Position numbers and translations under genes: made by a program. Positions 8,857 to 18,507 of a stretch of DNA of 64,000 bases are shown here, piece by piece (positions within the stretch are counted from its first letter, which is position 1; every line of letters starts with the position of its first letter). The notes under the pieces are model-generated. The model saw only the letters and a program-made list of their open reading frames with translations, made no database searches and was not told where the DNA came from. The DNA comes from Lachnospiraceae bacterium. Its GTDB lineage: Bacteria; Bacillota; Clostridia; Lachnospirales; Lachnospiraceae. The stretch is from the NCBI GenBank assembly GCA_024698145.1, contig JAILRO010000005.1, forward strand, positions 23,557 through 87,556, given 5' to 3'.

Positions 8857-10326
8857 TTATAGTCTCTTTTCAATTTCCTTGATAATAGTCTTAAGAGCTT
8901 TTATTCTGGCATATTTCTTGTCATTTGATTCAAGAACATACCACGGTGCGTAAGTCGTATTGGTCTTTTGAAGCATCTCATTAATAGCATCTTCATAAAG
9001 ATCCCATTTCTCACGATTACGCCAGTCTTCGTCTGTAATCTTCCATTGTTTTTCCGGAGTGTTCTGACGAAGTGTAAATCTCTCAAGCTGTGTGTCTTTA
9101 TCTATCTGTACCCAGAACTTTATAACTATTGCTCCCCAATCGGCGAGTTCTTTTTCAAACTCATTGATTTCATAATAGGCTCTTTGCCAATCATTCTCAG
9201 AACAAAAATCTTCAAGACGTTCTACCATAACACGTCCATACCATGTACGGTCAAATATTGCTATATGACCATCCTTTGGAAGTCTGTTCCAAAATCTCCA
9301 TAAATAATGTCTTGCCTTCTCGTGCGGCTCCGGACTTGCGATAGGGAAAACTTCATATCCTCTCGGATCAAGCGCCGAAGCAATTCTCTTAATATTGCCT
9401 CCCTTACCGGCAGCGTCCCAACCTTCATAAGCTATAATAACAGGAATCTTCTTCCTGTACAACTTATTATGCAATTCGCGCAACTTCTTTTGGCAAAGTT
9501 TTAATTCAACGCGATATTGATCATCTGAAATCGTCTTATCTTCAAGAGAAATGTCGCAAAGCTTAGGAATCGGAACAACCGGAAATGTATTCTGTAACAC
9601 AGGAACCGCCTTGGAATGATTCATAAGCGCAGTATCTATTCCGGATATAAGAAGTTCTGTTATCTGAAGTTCAGCCCATTTCTTGTCGTCTGAAGAAATG
9701 AGATACCACGGTGCATTCGGCTGATTGGTTTTATCAAGATAATCATCGAATACTTTCTTGCATTTATCGTAATCCTCATTCTGCTTGATATCTTTCTTAG
9801 AAACACGCCACTTGGTATTCTTGTCGGAAAGTAACGCATCCATTCTCTTCTTCTGTTCCTTCTTGCCTATGGCGAAGAAGAACTTCATAACTAGATATCC
9901 GTTATCGGTAAGTTGTCTTTCAAAACCCTTGATGCTGTTGATTCTATCCTTGTATTGCGACTTGGTAAGTTTGCCGGAAAGAAAATCTCCGGTGACCTCA
10001 TCCATCCATCCGCCCTCAAAGAACACAAACTGTCCTGCAGGCGGAATCTTTACAAAATGTCTGTACAAAAATGGCTTTCTCTTCTCTTCTGCAGTAGCCT
10101 CTTCCATAACTGCAACTTTGAAAAACCTCGGGTCCAAATTCCTTATAATCTTGCCGAGAACACTTCCTTTGCCGGCAGCACCAAACCCCTCAAGCACTAC
10201 AAGCACCGGCAGTTTCTTTTCTTTAATCTCAATCTGTTTCGTTGCAAGAGTAAGTCTTGCCTCATCCAAACGTTTTTCAAGTTCCTCAGCTTCGGGCTTG
10301 TCCCCCTTGTTCCATTCCTTCAACAT
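8857..10326 (-). CDS. Two-domain PPK2 polyphosphate:AMP phosphotransferase-like protein
   Basis: 489 residues from the ATG at 10326, preceded by AAAGGAGAGG; a GTG at 10350 is in frame but lies upstream of that site. Two PPK2 domains are fused: the first has GFGAAGKGS (about 50), the second GWDAAGKGG (about 305) with the lid motif DRTWYGRVMVERLE. Class II PPK2 enzymes with this layout phosphorylate AMP to ADP with polyphosphate, and usually only the C-terminal domain is active. The N-terminal domain here has FEGGWMDEV where the second domain has FDRTWYGRV, which agrees with a non-catalytic first domain. It lies between secreted-protein genes with 22- and 29-bp gaps. Confidence 0.92.
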   Translation of the reverse strand: MLKEWNKGDKPEAEELEKRLDEARLTLATKQIEIKEKKLPVLVVLEGFGAAGKGSVLGKIIRNLDPRFFKVAVMEEATAEEKRKPFLYRHFVKIPPAGQFVFFEGGWMDEVTGDFLSGKLTKSQYKDRINSIKGFERQLTDNGYLVMKFFFAIGKKEQKKRMDALLSDKNTKWRVSKKDIKQNEDYDKCKKVFDDYLDKTNQPNAPWYLISSDDKKWAELQITELLISGIDTALMNHSKAVPVLQNTFPVVPIPKLCDISLEDKTISDDQYRVELKLCQKKLRELHNKLYRKKIPVIIAYEGWDAAGKGGNIKRIASALDPRGYEVFPIASPEPHEKARHYLWRFWNRLPKDGHIAIFDRTWYGRVMVERLEDFCSENDWQRAYYEINEFEKELADWGAIVIKFWVQIDKDTQLERFTLRQNTPEKQWKITDEDWRNREKWDLYEDAINEMLQKTNTTYAPWYVLESNDKKYARIKALKTIIKEIEKRL

Positions 10327-10355
10327 ATGAACCCTCTCCTTTCGTATCACAACTG

Positions 10356-11651
10356 CTATTTCTTCTTGCGCAAACTATGATATATGCTTCCCTTCTTAAG
10401 GTTATATCCCCTATACTCTGCAAGCTCTGATACCGTAACTAGCTGATACCCCTGTTTCTTAAGTGCCGGTATAAGATAAAGCGCTGCTCTTTTGGTTGGC
10501 TCGTGAATGTCATGCATCAATACAATATCACCATCTTTCACATTGTCCATAACCGATGAAATTGTCTTTTGTGTATTTCTGTGTTTCCAATCCAATGTGT
10601 CAATCGACCAAAGTATTATAGGTTTGCCGACAGCCCCCTGAACAGTCTTGTTAACCCCACCGCCGGGACACCTCATTGTTACAGCATTAGAACCTGTTAT
10701 CTTCTTAATCTTAGCATCCGTATTCTTCATCTGTCTCTTAACTTCATCAGAAGAAACCGTGCTTAATATCTTATGATCGTATGAATGGTTACCTATCTCG
10801 CAGCCAATCTTATCTGCATTCTTAAGCGCCTTTTTGTAACCGTCAATATTGCATCCCAATACATAGAACGTCGCTCTCGCATCATTTTCTTTCAAACAAT
10901 CGACGATTTCCTGCGTATATCTGCCCGGTCCGTCATCAAATGTAAGTGCAACCATTTTCTTCTTTGGGTCTATAAGATTAGTATAAACACTACATGCCTT
11001 GCTCTTCTTCTCAATAGTCTTGCCGTTTGCAAGATTAATCTTATACCCAACCTTATACTTGTAGTATTCGCCCCTCTTAACATACGAATCCTTGTAGCTG
11101 TTCTTCTTCGTGTTGCCTACTTCTATGTATTCGCCCGAAGAGAACTGCTTATACACAACATACTCATCAGCAGCCGGAACGACCTCCCATGACAACTTAA
11201 TCTTCTTTTTCTTTGTATAAGTACCTGTTATTGTCGGCTTATCCGGCGCTACAAACTTATATACTTCCGCAGAAACAGAAGATTCCCCGCCTACGCCAAC
11301 CGCCTTGACAGCATAATAGTAAATGTGCCCCTTCTCGACCTTCTTATCCTTAATGGTCGGCTTATTAACTGTCATGTACTCCGCAGCAAGTTCTTCATGA
11401 TCCACTCTTCTGTATATTACGTACTTATCTGCCGTATCCACCTTGCTCCAACTAACCTGTATAAAACCTTTGTCATCCAGTTCTATCTTAACCTCTGTCG
11501 GTGTCGTAACACTCTGTAAGACCTCCGTTGTTGTCTCGGTCTGTGTCTGCGTGTTAGTAGAGTCTGTCATTTCAGTGGCACGTGCGCTGTTTCCAATGCT
11601 TGCTATCCCCATCATGACAACAAACGCAAACGTCAAAAATCTTCTATTCAT
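10356..11651 (-). CDS. Secreted polysaccharide deacetylase (CE4) with two Fn3-like repeats
   Basis: 431 residues. A signal peptide (FLTFAFVVMMGIASIGNSARA) and a Thr/Gln-rich stretch lead into two Fn3-like repeats (about 55-130 and 137-215). The NodB domain follows: TFDDGP (about 233) with the catalytic base and metal Asp, NHSYDH (about 288) with the two metal His residues, and RCPGGG (about 328). All hallmarks of an active metal-dependent deacetylase are present. Likely substrates are peptidoglycan GlcNAc or MurNAc, or a surface glycan. It is the first gene of the block running to 362, with an extended -10 promoter upstream. Confidence 0.94.
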   Translation of the reverse strand: MNRRFLTFAFVVMMGIASIGNSARATEMTDSTNTQTQTETTTEVLQSVTTPTEVKIELDDKGFIQVSWSKVDTADKYVIYRRVDHEELAAEYMTVNKPTIKDKKVEKGHIYYYAVKAVGVGGESSVSAEVYKFVAPDKPTITGTYTKKKKIKLSWEVVPAADEYVVYKQFSSGEYIEVGNTKKNSYKDSYVKRGEYYKYKVGYKINLANGKTIEKKSKACSVYTNLIDPKKKMVALTFDDGPGRYTQEIVDCLKENDARATFYVLGCNIDGYKKALKNADKIGCEIGNHSYDHKILSTVSSDEVKRQMKNTDAKIKKITGSNAVTMRCPGGGVNKTVQGAVGKPIILWSIDTLDWKHRNTQKTISSVMDNVKDGDIVLMHDIHEPTKRAALYLIPALKKQGYQLVTVSELAEYRGYNLKKGSIYHSLRKKK

Positions 11652-11717
11652 TATAAGTCACTCTCCGTCTTAAAATATTCTCTTTTCCCCATATCTATTG
11701 CGTATAAATACGCTTTA

Positions 11718-11726
11718 ATTATAGCA
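11718..11726 (-). promoter_or_regulatory. Extended -10 promoter for the deacetylase operon
   Basis: The minus strand reads TGCTATAAT, with TATAAT at 11718-11723 and the TG extension just upstream; no clear -35 is present. The leader carries the short palindrome GCGTATAAATACGC (11700-11713). It diverges from the purF-like promoter about 100 bp away. Confidence 0.55.
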
Positions 11727-11809
11727 CGAAACGGTGCCAAATACCACACAAAATCCGCTAAAGATTTCTTACAATTTCTTCATCATTTTTGGATTTTCCT
11801 CTTGTATCT

Positions 11810-11837
11810 TTGTCGCTTGGTTGTTATACTATATAAT
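11810..11837 (+). promoter_or_regulatory. Promoter of the PurF-like gene
   Basis: TTGTCG (11810-11815) and a consensus TATAAT (11832-11837) are 16 bp apart and lie about 55 bp before the start codon. No purine riboswitch or PurR-like box is obvious in the short leader. Confidence 0.6.
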
Positions 11838-11891
11838 GTTTTTTCAAAAGAAACATTTATAAATGATTAACTAACGAATAAGGAGATTATC

Positions 11892-13301
11892 ATGGGTGGA
11901 TTTTTTGGAGTAGTTGCAAAGGAAGATTGTATTTTTGATTTGTTCTTCGGAACTGACTATCATTCACATCTCGGAACACGCAGAGGTGGTATGGCTGTAT
12001 TTGGCAAGAAGGGATTTAATCGTGCTATTCACAATATAGAGAACTCCCCTTTCCGTACAAAGTTCGACAAAGATATTCGCGAAATGGAAGGCTATATGGG
12101 AATAGGTTGTATTTCAGATTATGAACCACAGCCGCTTATTGTACGTTCTCATCACGGTACTTATGCAATTACAACTGTCAGCAAGATTAACAACTCCGAA
12201 GAGATTGTTGAAAAACTCTTTGAATCCGGCAATTCTCATTTCCTTGAAATGAGCGGTGGAGATATCAATCCAACAGAGCTTGTCGCTGCAATTATCAACC
12301 AGAAAGAGAACTTAATCGACGGTATCAAATACGCACTTGATATAGTTGACGGTTCCCTTACATTTATGGTACTTACTCCAAAAGGAATATACGGTGCGCG
12401 TGATAAAATGGGTAGAACACCGATGGCTATCGGAAAGAAGGAAGATGCTTACTGTCTTACCTTTGAAGATTTTGCCTACAGAAACTTAGGCTACGAAGAC
12501 TACAAGGAATTAGGTCCCGGTGAGGTCGTTGTCGTTGACAGAACCGGCGTCAAAACACTGGTTACACCGGGCAAGGATATGAAAATCTGCACTTTCCTTT
12601 GGGTATATTACGGATATCCTTCAAGCTCATACGAAGGAATCAGCGTTGAGAAAATGCGTTACAACTGTGGCGCATGCCTTGCAAAGCGTGATAACGTCAA
12701 ACCTGACATTGTTGCAGGTGTTCCGGATTCAGGAACGGCACACGCTGTCGGTTACTCTAACGAATCAGGCATACCGTTCTCAAGACCGTTTATCAAATAT
12801 ACTCCTACATGGCCGAGATCATTTATGCCTACAATACAAAGCAAGCGTGATCTTATTGCAAAAATGAAACTTTTGCCGGTTCACGATTTGATTAAAGACA
12901 AGAGCTTATTGTTGATAGACGATTCCATCGTTCGTGGAACTCAGCTTAGAGAAACTACCGAGTTCTTGTACCAGAGCGGCGCAAAGGAAGTTCACATTCG
13001 TCCGGCATGTCCGCCGTTGTTATACGGATGCAAATACTTAAACTTCTCACGTTCAACTTCAGAGATGGATTTGATTACAAGGCGAGTTATTGCCAGACTT
13101 GAAGGAACAGAAGATGTCAGTGAAGAAACTCTTCAGGAATATGCTAATCCGGAATCAGAAAAGTACGAACAGATGCTTGAAGAAATCAGAAAAGAATTGA
13201 ACTTCACATCACTTCGTTACAACAGATTAGATGATCTTCTTTCTTCTGTCGGAATACCTAAAGATAAGCTTTGTACTTACTGCTGGGACGGAAAAGAATA
13301 A
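11892..13301 (+). CDS. PurF-like amidophosphoribosyltransferase paralogue lacking the glutaminase cysteine
   Basis: 469 residues, full length for PurF. The start is fixed by AAGGAG before ATGGGTGGA, so the N terminus is MGGFFGVV. PurF and other Ntn amidotransferases need Cys directly after Met, and here it is Gly. Other glutaminase motifs are also altered: TRRGGMAVFG in place of QHRGQESAG, and VSKINN in place of the HNGN region. The phosphoribosyltransferase half looks intact: VPDSGTAHAVGYSNESGIPF and the PRPP motif LLIDDSIVRGT (about 341). Cysteines fitting the four [4Fe-4S] ligands of the Bacillus-type enzyme remain (KICTF, YGCKY, LCTYC). It may use free ammonia, or have another PRPP-linked role. 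Confidence 0.85.
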   Translation: MGGFFGVVAKEDCIFDLFFGTDYHSHLGTRRGGMAVFGKKGFNRAIHNIENSPFRTKFDKDIREMEGYMGIGCISDYEPQPLIVRSHHGTYAITTVSKINNSEEIVEKLFESGNSHFLEMSGGDINPTELVAAIINQKENLIDGIKYALDIVDGSLTFMVLTPKGIYGARDKMGRTPMAIGKKEDAYCLTFEDFAYRNLGYEDYKELGPGEVVVVDRTGVKTLVTPGKDMKICTFLWVYYGYPSSSYEGISVEKMRYNCGACLAKRDNVKPDIVAGVPDSGTAHAVGYSNESGIPFSRPFIKYTPTWPRSFMPTIQSKRDLIAKMKLLPVHDLIKDKSLLLIDDSIVRGTQLRETTEFLYQSGAKEVHIRPACPPLLYGCKYLNFSRSTSEMDLITRRVIARLEGTEDVSEETLQEYANPESEKYEQMLEEIRKELNFTSLRYNRLDDLLSSVGIPKDKLCTYCWDGKE

Positions 13302-13308
13302 CAAAAAC

Positions 13309-13337
13309 AAAGGATGGAACAAAGCGTTCCATCCTTT
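13309..13337. terminator. Bidirectional terminator
   Basis: A perfect 12-bp stem AAAGGATGGAAC/GTTCCATCCTTT with a 5-nt loop lies between two convergent genes. T-rich sequence flanks it on both strands, so it can serve both the purF-like gene and the DUF2225 gene. Confidence 0.85.
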
Positions 13338-13360
13338 TCTTATATCTTTATATTGTCTTC

Positions 13361-14143
13361 CTACTGTAAGGCACGCTGTGCAGCTTCTATCTCTTTGAGA
13401 CGTTCTCTTACATTCTCCTTAAGGTCATATGCCTTATCTTTGATTCTTGCATTAACCGAAGGTCCCATAAGTCTTGAAAGCATCGATATAGCATCTTTGT
13501 ATTTGCCAAGCCTACTTGCAAGTGCAGCACAAAGATATGTTAAAGTATGCTCATCCATACCACTTAACGGGAACTTTTCCTCCGAGAAAGCCTTCATATA
13601 ACCTTCAAGCGCCTTATCAAGACAACCTCTCTCCTCCTGGCGAAGATCTCTTATCTCATCTTCCGAAAGAAAATCACTCTCGGTTTCAAGCTTACCGCGA
13701 ACAACCCAGCCACGCTTCAAATATGTATATGCCTTACGGCTCTCTTTAAATGCTGCCATGTGATCACTTTGAATTGCAATGTCGTATTGTTTTAAAGCTT
13801 CGCTGTATGTAAGGTGATTACCACCGATATATGCTCTATCCTTGGCAAACGAAGGAAGTCCCTGTTGCAACTGTTTTCTCCATGTAGGAATCATTTCATC
13901 AAAGTATCTTGCCATTGCTCCGTATCCGCAGACCGGACACACTACAACTTCATACTTCAACGGGTCAACCCATTTGAAATGAGGTCTCAAATCCTCATCT
14001 GTACCTTGAGCAATCATTTTGGCTTTTCTGACAGCAAGTGACTTAAAATCCTCGTCACATACAGGACATTTGTACGACTTAGGAAACAGACACGCTTCCT
14101 CTTGTTTGACCATTTCATTGTACTTCTCAACATCCAATTCCAT
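13361..14143 (-). CDS. DUF2225 zinc-ribbon protein
   Basis: 260 residues from the ATG at 14143 (GGGAG upstream); an in-frame TTG at 14164 is less likely. Two CPVC knuckles (YKCPVCDEDF near 25 and VVCPVCGYGA near 70) define the DUF2225 N-terminal region and probably bind Zn2+. The rest is helical and TPR-like (QYDIAIQSDHMAAF, LTYLCAALASRLGKYKDAI). The function of the family is unknown. It stands just downstream of the amino acid ABC importer operon (21-bp gap), with which it is likely co-transcribed. Confidence 0.87.
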   Translation of the reverse strand: MELDVEKYNEMVKQEEACLFPKSYKCPVCDEDFKSLAVRKAKMIAQGTDEDLRPHFKWVDPLKYEVVVCPVCGYGAMARYFDEMIPTWRKQLQQGLPSFAKDRAYIGGNHLTYSEALKQYDIAIQSDHMAAFKESRKAYTYLKRGWVVRGKLETESDFLSEDEIRDLRQEERGCLDKALEGYMKAFSEEKFPLSGMDEHTLTYLCAALASRLGKYKDAISMLSRLMGPSVNARIKDKAYDLKENVRERLKEIEAAQRALQ

Positions 14144-14164
14144 ACCGTTACACTCCCACTGCAA

Positions 14165-14956
14165 TTAATTATTGTTTGCTATAAATCTGCCTAAGAACTG
14201 CTTAGTACGCTCTTCCTTAGGATTATTAAACACTTCATCCGGTGTACCATGTTCAAGTACATATCCGTCATCCATAAATATAACCTTGTCAGACACATCT
14301 CTTGCAAACGCCATCTCATGGGTAACAATTATCATCGTCATTTTGGTTTCTGCAAGTTCTTTGATTACTCGAAGCACCTCGCCCGTAAGCTCCGGGTCAA
14401 GTGCCGAAGTCGGCTCATCAAAACACAATATATCAGGCTTTAAAGCCAACGCTCTTGCAATAGCAACACGCTGACACTGTCCTCCCGACAACTGGTGAGG
14501 ATAGTTGTCCATACGCTCTGAAAGACCCATCTGATAAAGAAGCATTTTCGCTTCATCTTCAATCTCCTGAAGTATCTCTTTTTTCTTTTCCTTGTATTCA
14601 GGCAACTTCTTGGCTTGCAACTGTTTGGCAAGCATTACATTCTGCAAAGCAGTGTACTGCGGAAACAGATTAAACGACTGGAATACCATTCCAAAATGAA
14701 GTCTGTTCTTTCTTACCACGGACTCTTTAAGATACTCCTTATCCGATGCATCAAATACAACCTTCCCGCCAACCTTAATCACGCCACTATCAGCATGCTC
14801 CAGGAAATTGAGACATCTAAGAAGAGTAGTCTTACCGCTTCCCGAAGAACCTATGATAGAAAGCACCTGACTTTTTTCAAGTGTGAAGCATATATCTTTA
14901 AGAACCTCTGTATGATCGAAGGATTTGCCGATATGCTCTACCTCTAATATACTCAT
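14165..14956 (-). CDS. Polar amino acid ABC transporter, ATP-binding protein
   Basis: 263 residues from the ATG at 14956 (GGAGG upstream). Walker A is GSSGSGKTT, the Q-loop region [12 protein letters not shown], the signature [16 protein letters not shown], and Walker [15 protein letters not shown], with the switch His in VTHEM. The sequence matches the GlnQ/HisP family. It follows the permease gene by 14 bp and the binding-protein gene precedes both. A slightly longer linker (about residues 100-125, [14 protein letters not shown]) between Q-loop and signature is unusual for GlnQ. Confidence 0.94.
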   Translation of the reverse strand: MSILEVEHIGKSFDHTEVLKDICFTLEKSQVLSIIGSSGSGKTTLLRCLNFLEHADSGVIKVGGKVVFDASDKEYLKESVVRKNRLHFGMVFQSFNLFPQYTALQNVMLAKQLQAKKLPEYKEKKKEILQEIEDEAKMLLYQMGLSERMDNYPHQLSGGQCQRVAIARALALKPDILCFDEPTSALDPELTGEVLRVIKELAETKMTMIIVTHEMAFARDVSDKVIFMDDGYVLEHGTPDEVFNNPKEERTKQFLGRFIANNN

Positions 14957-14970
14957 ATCTTCCTCCAATC

Positions 14971-15657
14971 CTATCTGAAATATTCAAGTTTCTTTTCAAG
15001 GCCACCAAGCAAAAGTGTAAGCAATCCGTTACATACAAGATAATATATAGCCGTAAAGAACAATGGCCATATAGCACCTGATATTCCCTGCGAACCCTTC
15101 ATAAACGCCTGTCCTGCCCAGATAATCTCCTGCAAGGCTATAATTCTTGCAAGCGAAGTATCTTTGACAAGTGTAAGTATCTCATTTGATATTGGAGGAA
15201 GAATCCTCTTAATCATCTGTAATAACTTAACCTTAAAAAATATCTGTGATCTAGTCATTCCCAAAACCTTACCGGCCTCATCCTGACCGACAGGAATACT
15301 TATAATACCGCCACGGAAAATCTCCGAGAAGTAGCATGCATAATTGATTATAAATGCTACCGAAGAAGCAAAGAATCTTCCTCCTTCTCCGCCGCCCCAG
15401 ACAGGATTCTTAAGCACTAATCCAGGGAAATAATATATTATAAGTAGCTGAATCATCAGAGGCGTTCCTCTAATGATCCATATAAATAACTTAAGTACCA
15501 CTCTGATTGGTGCAATCTTAGACTTTGAACCAAAGCAGATCAAAAGACCAAGTGGCAACGCACCAAGCAACGTCACAAAAAACAGCTTCATTGTCTGAAG
15601 AAATCCTATATTGAGTGAATGCACTACAACAGGTAGCTGTTCCATAAATGTATCCAT
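14971..15657 (-). CDS. Polar amino acid ABC transporter, permease
   Basis: 228 residues with about five membrane segments. The motif [18 protein letters not shown] and the EAA-like loop [20 protein letters not shown] are typical of HisM/GlnP permeases. A Gly-rich stretch ([10 protein letters not shown]) sits in a loop. It acts with the ATPase and lipoprotein on either side; ribosome binding site AGAGGAA. Confidence 0.94.
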   Translation of the reverse strand: MDTFMEQLPVVVHSLNIGFLQTMKLFFVTLLGALPLGLLICFGSKSKIAPIRVVLKLFIWIIRGTPLMIQLLIIYYFPGLVLKNPVWGGGEGGRFFASSVAFIINYACYFSEIFRGGIISIPVGQDEAGKVLGMTRSQIFFKVKLLQMIKRILPPISNEILTLVKDTSLARIIALQEIIWAGQAFMKGSQGISGAIWPLFFTAIYYLVCNGLLTLLLGGLEKKLEYFR

Positions 15658-15684
15658 TATAATTCCTCTTGTTTCATTAATTAA

Positions 15685-16524
15685 CTACTGTGCAATAAGT
15701 GCTGCCTGCACGCCATATGTCTCAGCTGTTTTCTGCATTGAGCCGTCATCATAACTTGTCTTGAAGAACTCATTTAACTTAGCTACGAGATCTGATCCCT
15801 TGCGGAAACCAACACCATATTCTTCGCTGTTAAGACCAACAGTATATGTAAGGTCTGCATAACTTGTTCCCTCACCTACCATTGCTGCGGCCATAAGTGA
15901 ATCTATGATAGCTGCATCTGATGTTCCGGCTGCAACTTCCATAAGGGCATTAGCCTGATTTGAAACTGATGTATAATTAAATCCATTTGCCTCTGCTTCA
16001 GCCTCTCCGGCACTTCCTACCTCAACTGCAAAATTGAGATCCTTAACTGCATCTACAGTATTACAATCAGCAGCCTTGTCTGCAGGAACGATAACAACCT
16101 GTGCATTATTACAATATGGTTTAGAACAATCCATTGCGTTGAGTACCTCGTCTGTAAGTGTCATTCCATTCCATACACAATCTATACTTCCTGATTCCAA
16201 CTCGAGCGCCTTGTTATCCCAGTCTATCTCAACAAACTGCACATCAACACCAAGGCTCTTTGCAAATTCTTTTGCCATATCTGCATCAAAACCTATCCAC
16301 TCGCCATTCTCATCCTTGTAATCCATAGGCTCAAAATCTGTTATTCCTACAACAATAACACCTTTATCCTGAATTGCCTTCAAATCACTTGCATCAGATG
16401 TTAATCCTTCCTCACTTGATGAAGCTTTGTCTGGTTCTGCTACACCAACCTTCTCTGAACCGCAAGCTGCGAGAGAGAAACACATTGTAAGTGCCATTGC
16501 CATTGCTAAAATCTTCTTGAACAT
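15685..16524 (-). CDS. Polar amino acid ABC transporter, substrate-binding lipoprotein
   Basis: 279 residues from the ATG at 16524, which has AGGAGG at ideal spacing. The lipobox FSLAAC gives an acylated Cys near residue 19. The SBP_bac_3 fold is shown by IVVGITDFEPMDYKDENG near the start and by VDVQFVEIDWDNKALELESG. This is the capture component of the importer. Specificity among polar or branched amino acids cannot be told by eye. Confidence 0.93.
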   Translation of the reverse strand: MFKKILAMAMALTMCFSLAACGSEKVGVAEPDKASSSEEGLTSDASDLKAIQDKGVIVVGITDFEPMDYKDENGEWIGFDADMAKEFAKSLGVDVQFVEIDWDNKALELESGSIDCVWNGMTLTDEVLNAMDCSKPYCNNAQVVIVPADKAADCNTVDAVKDLNFAVEVGSAGEAEAEANGFNYTSVSNQANALMEVAAGTSDAAIIDSLMAAAMVGEGTSYADLTYTVGLNSEEYGVGFRKGSDLVAKLNEFFKTSYDDGSMQKTAETYGVQAALIAQ

Positions 16525-16571
16525 TTTACTTCCTCCTAAATGTTGCATAAAATAATCATATAATAAAGCTA

Positions 16572-18023
16572 TCAGACTCTGATAGACTTCATTTCTTTCT
16601 TTCGGGCATACATTGCCTTATCTGCTCGTTTGAATACGTCCTCAACATTAAGGTCATGATTCACATCATAAATCGCATATCCGATTGCCGCAGATACTCT
16701 TTCCCATGGATTGATTGACATATCCATGCTTACTTCGTCAATAGTTGTATTAAATGTTGTAACAAGACTTCTAACCTTGTCATAATCCGTGTTTTTCAAA
16801 ATAACTACAAACTCATCTCCACCGACTCTAAATACAGGAGAATGCTGGAATATCGCACATATTATATTACAAAGCTTGATAATTGCGATGTTGCCATTCT
16901 CATGACCGTAGGAATCATTAATTCTCTTAAGGTAATTAAGATCTATCATCACTATACCAAACTTGGTATGACCATCGGCAAGTTCATTTTTCAAGCGCAT
17001 AATTTCTATGTCATACGAAGTCTTATTACGTACTCCTGTAAGTGCGTCCTTATACGCAAGTTCATTCATTCGCTGAGCTCTTTCCTTAGTATCAGTAAGC
17101 TCCTTACTTGCTTCCAACAGATTTGCTATATTATCATTGATATCTCGTTCCATCTGTTTCATTGATTCGGAAAGTGCTTCAATCTCATCGCCGGTATGAA
17201 TATCTATAGCCGCAAACCCAAGTCTTGCTCCTGTTTTCTCTCCTTTACAGTACTTAACAGCTGCTTCAGACAAAATATTAATTGGCTTAACGATAGTTCT
17301 GTTAACAAGAAGTATTGATATTGCACACAAAATCAGTGAAATCGAAACAAGCAGAATAACCAATGCTGCAACATATCTTATCTGACTACCTCTTACTTCA
17401 TCCATTGATATATCCACACCTATATAACACGGAACATTACCGTCCTTATCAATAACAGGCGCCATACAGGATACAAGCCAGCCGTACGATTCTGTATTGG
17501 TAACATACGGATCACATTCCGCAGCCGGATCATCAAAAATAGCATCATTATTGTCAACAATAGTATCAATACATCCTATCGGGCAAGGTTCCTCCGGGTC
17601 TGCGTCAAGCATATATACACCAACCCTCTCATCATGAATAACTGTATAAACATACACACAATCAACATCATTAACATCCTGTATTGCCCTGACCTGCTCA
17701 TACAATTCCTTATAACAGTCTAATTCCTTAATATCCGTATATAACCCTACATACTGATAAAACTCCCTTGAACCCCACTCATCGCTGGTTACTTTCTTCT
17801 CAGCAGAATTGTATATTTCCAAAACAGCATTTGACAGTTCTGTAGCCTTATCTACATCCAAACTCTTAGAAACCGTATATGCCAATTCCTTAGCATCCGC
17901 ACTATAATGCGTTTCCAGAATACTTCCAATTCTTCGACTGCCCACCAAAATAGTTGTCCCGCTTAGCACAACCATTATCGCTATAAGTAATAATACTGTT
18001 TTTGTCTTCAACGAAAGCTTCAT
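16572..18023 (-). CDS. Membrane diguanylate cyclase with extracellular sensor and HAMP
   Basis: 483 residues. TM1 lies near 10-28, an extracytoplasmic sensor of about 180 residues follows, TM2 is near 212-235, and then a HAMP segment (TIVKPINILSEAAVKY). The C-terminal GGDEF domain carries FRVGGDEFVVIL near residue 400 and the start motif DALTGVRNK. The intact GGDEF signature predicts conversion of GTP to c-di-GMP. I see no RxxD inhibitory site immediately before it. It lies upstream of the amino acid importer (47-bp gap); a small palindrome across its stop (16569-16585) may partly terminate. Confidence 0.92.
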   Translation of the reverse strand: MKLSLKTKTVLLLIAIMVVLSGTTILVGSRRIGSILETHYSADAKELAYTVSKSLDVDKATELSNAVLEIYNSAEKKVTSDEWGSREFYQYVGLYTDIKELDCYKELYEQVRAIQDVNDVDCVYVYTVIHDERVGVYMLDADPEEPCPIGCIDTIVDNNDAIFDDPAAECDPYVTNTESYGWLVSCMAPVIDKDGNVPCYIGVDISMDEVRGSQIRYVAALVILLVSISLILCAISILLVNRTIVKPINILSEAAVKYCKGEKTGARLGFAAIDIHTGDEIEALSESMKQMERDINDNIANLLEASKELTDTKERAQRMNELAYKDALTGVRNKTSYDIEIMRLKNELADGHTKFGIVMIDLNYLKRINDSYGHENGNIAIIKLCNIICAIFQHSPVFRVGGDEFVVILKNTDYDKVRSLVTTFNTTIDEVSMDMSINPWERVSAAIGYAIYDVNHDLNVEDVFKRADKAMYARKKEMKSIRV

Positions 18024-18092
18024 ATAACTTCCTCCGGCATTTTATTACAATCGTGCCTATTATTGTAACATAAGCCTTATGTTTACGCAATC

Positions 18093-18491
18093 CTATAACT
18101 TAAAGCCCGTGCCTACAAACTGAGCCACCATTCTTTCCTCATTATCAACCACATGAACGTTGATAACCGCAGAACTTCTACCGTTTTTTACTATATGTGC
18201 GGAAGCAACGAGCTTGTCCCCTTTTGGTGCATTTAAGTAGTTGATACTTACCTGTTGTGCAACAGCGGGCATATGAACCTGATTAATAAGTGCTGCAAAT
18301 GCAAGGTCGGCTAACGTGAAAATTACTCCTCCCATTATTCCGCCATTAGCATTTTTGTGCTTGTCTGTCAATTCAACACTGCACACACTGTACTCATCTG
18401 TAAGTTCATCAAGATGCATACCATTGTCTGTAGCAAATCTGTCCTTTTTAAAATACTCTCTTGCTTCTTCCATGTTTTTAAATGTTCCCAT
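18093..18491 (-). CDS. PaaI-family hotdog thioesterase
   Basis: 132 residues, typical length. The central motif NGGIMGGVIFTLADLAFAAL matches the HGG...D helix of PaaI-type thioesterases, with Asp as the likely catalytic residue although the usual HGG is NGG here. C-terminal strands (DKLVASAHIVKNGRSSAVINV) fit the hotdog fold. The natural acyl-CoA is unknown. It probably shares a transcript with the downstream diguanylate cyclase (69-bp gap). Confidence 0.85.
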   Translation of the reverse strand: MGTFKNMEEAREYFKKDRFATDNGMHLDELTDEYSVCSVELTDKHKNANGGIMGGVIFTLADLAFAALINQVHMPAVAQQVSINYLNAPKGDKLVASAHIVKNGRSSAVINVHVVDNEERMVAQFVGTGFKL

Positions 18492-18507
18492 TGTTTTTTC
18501 TCTCTTT

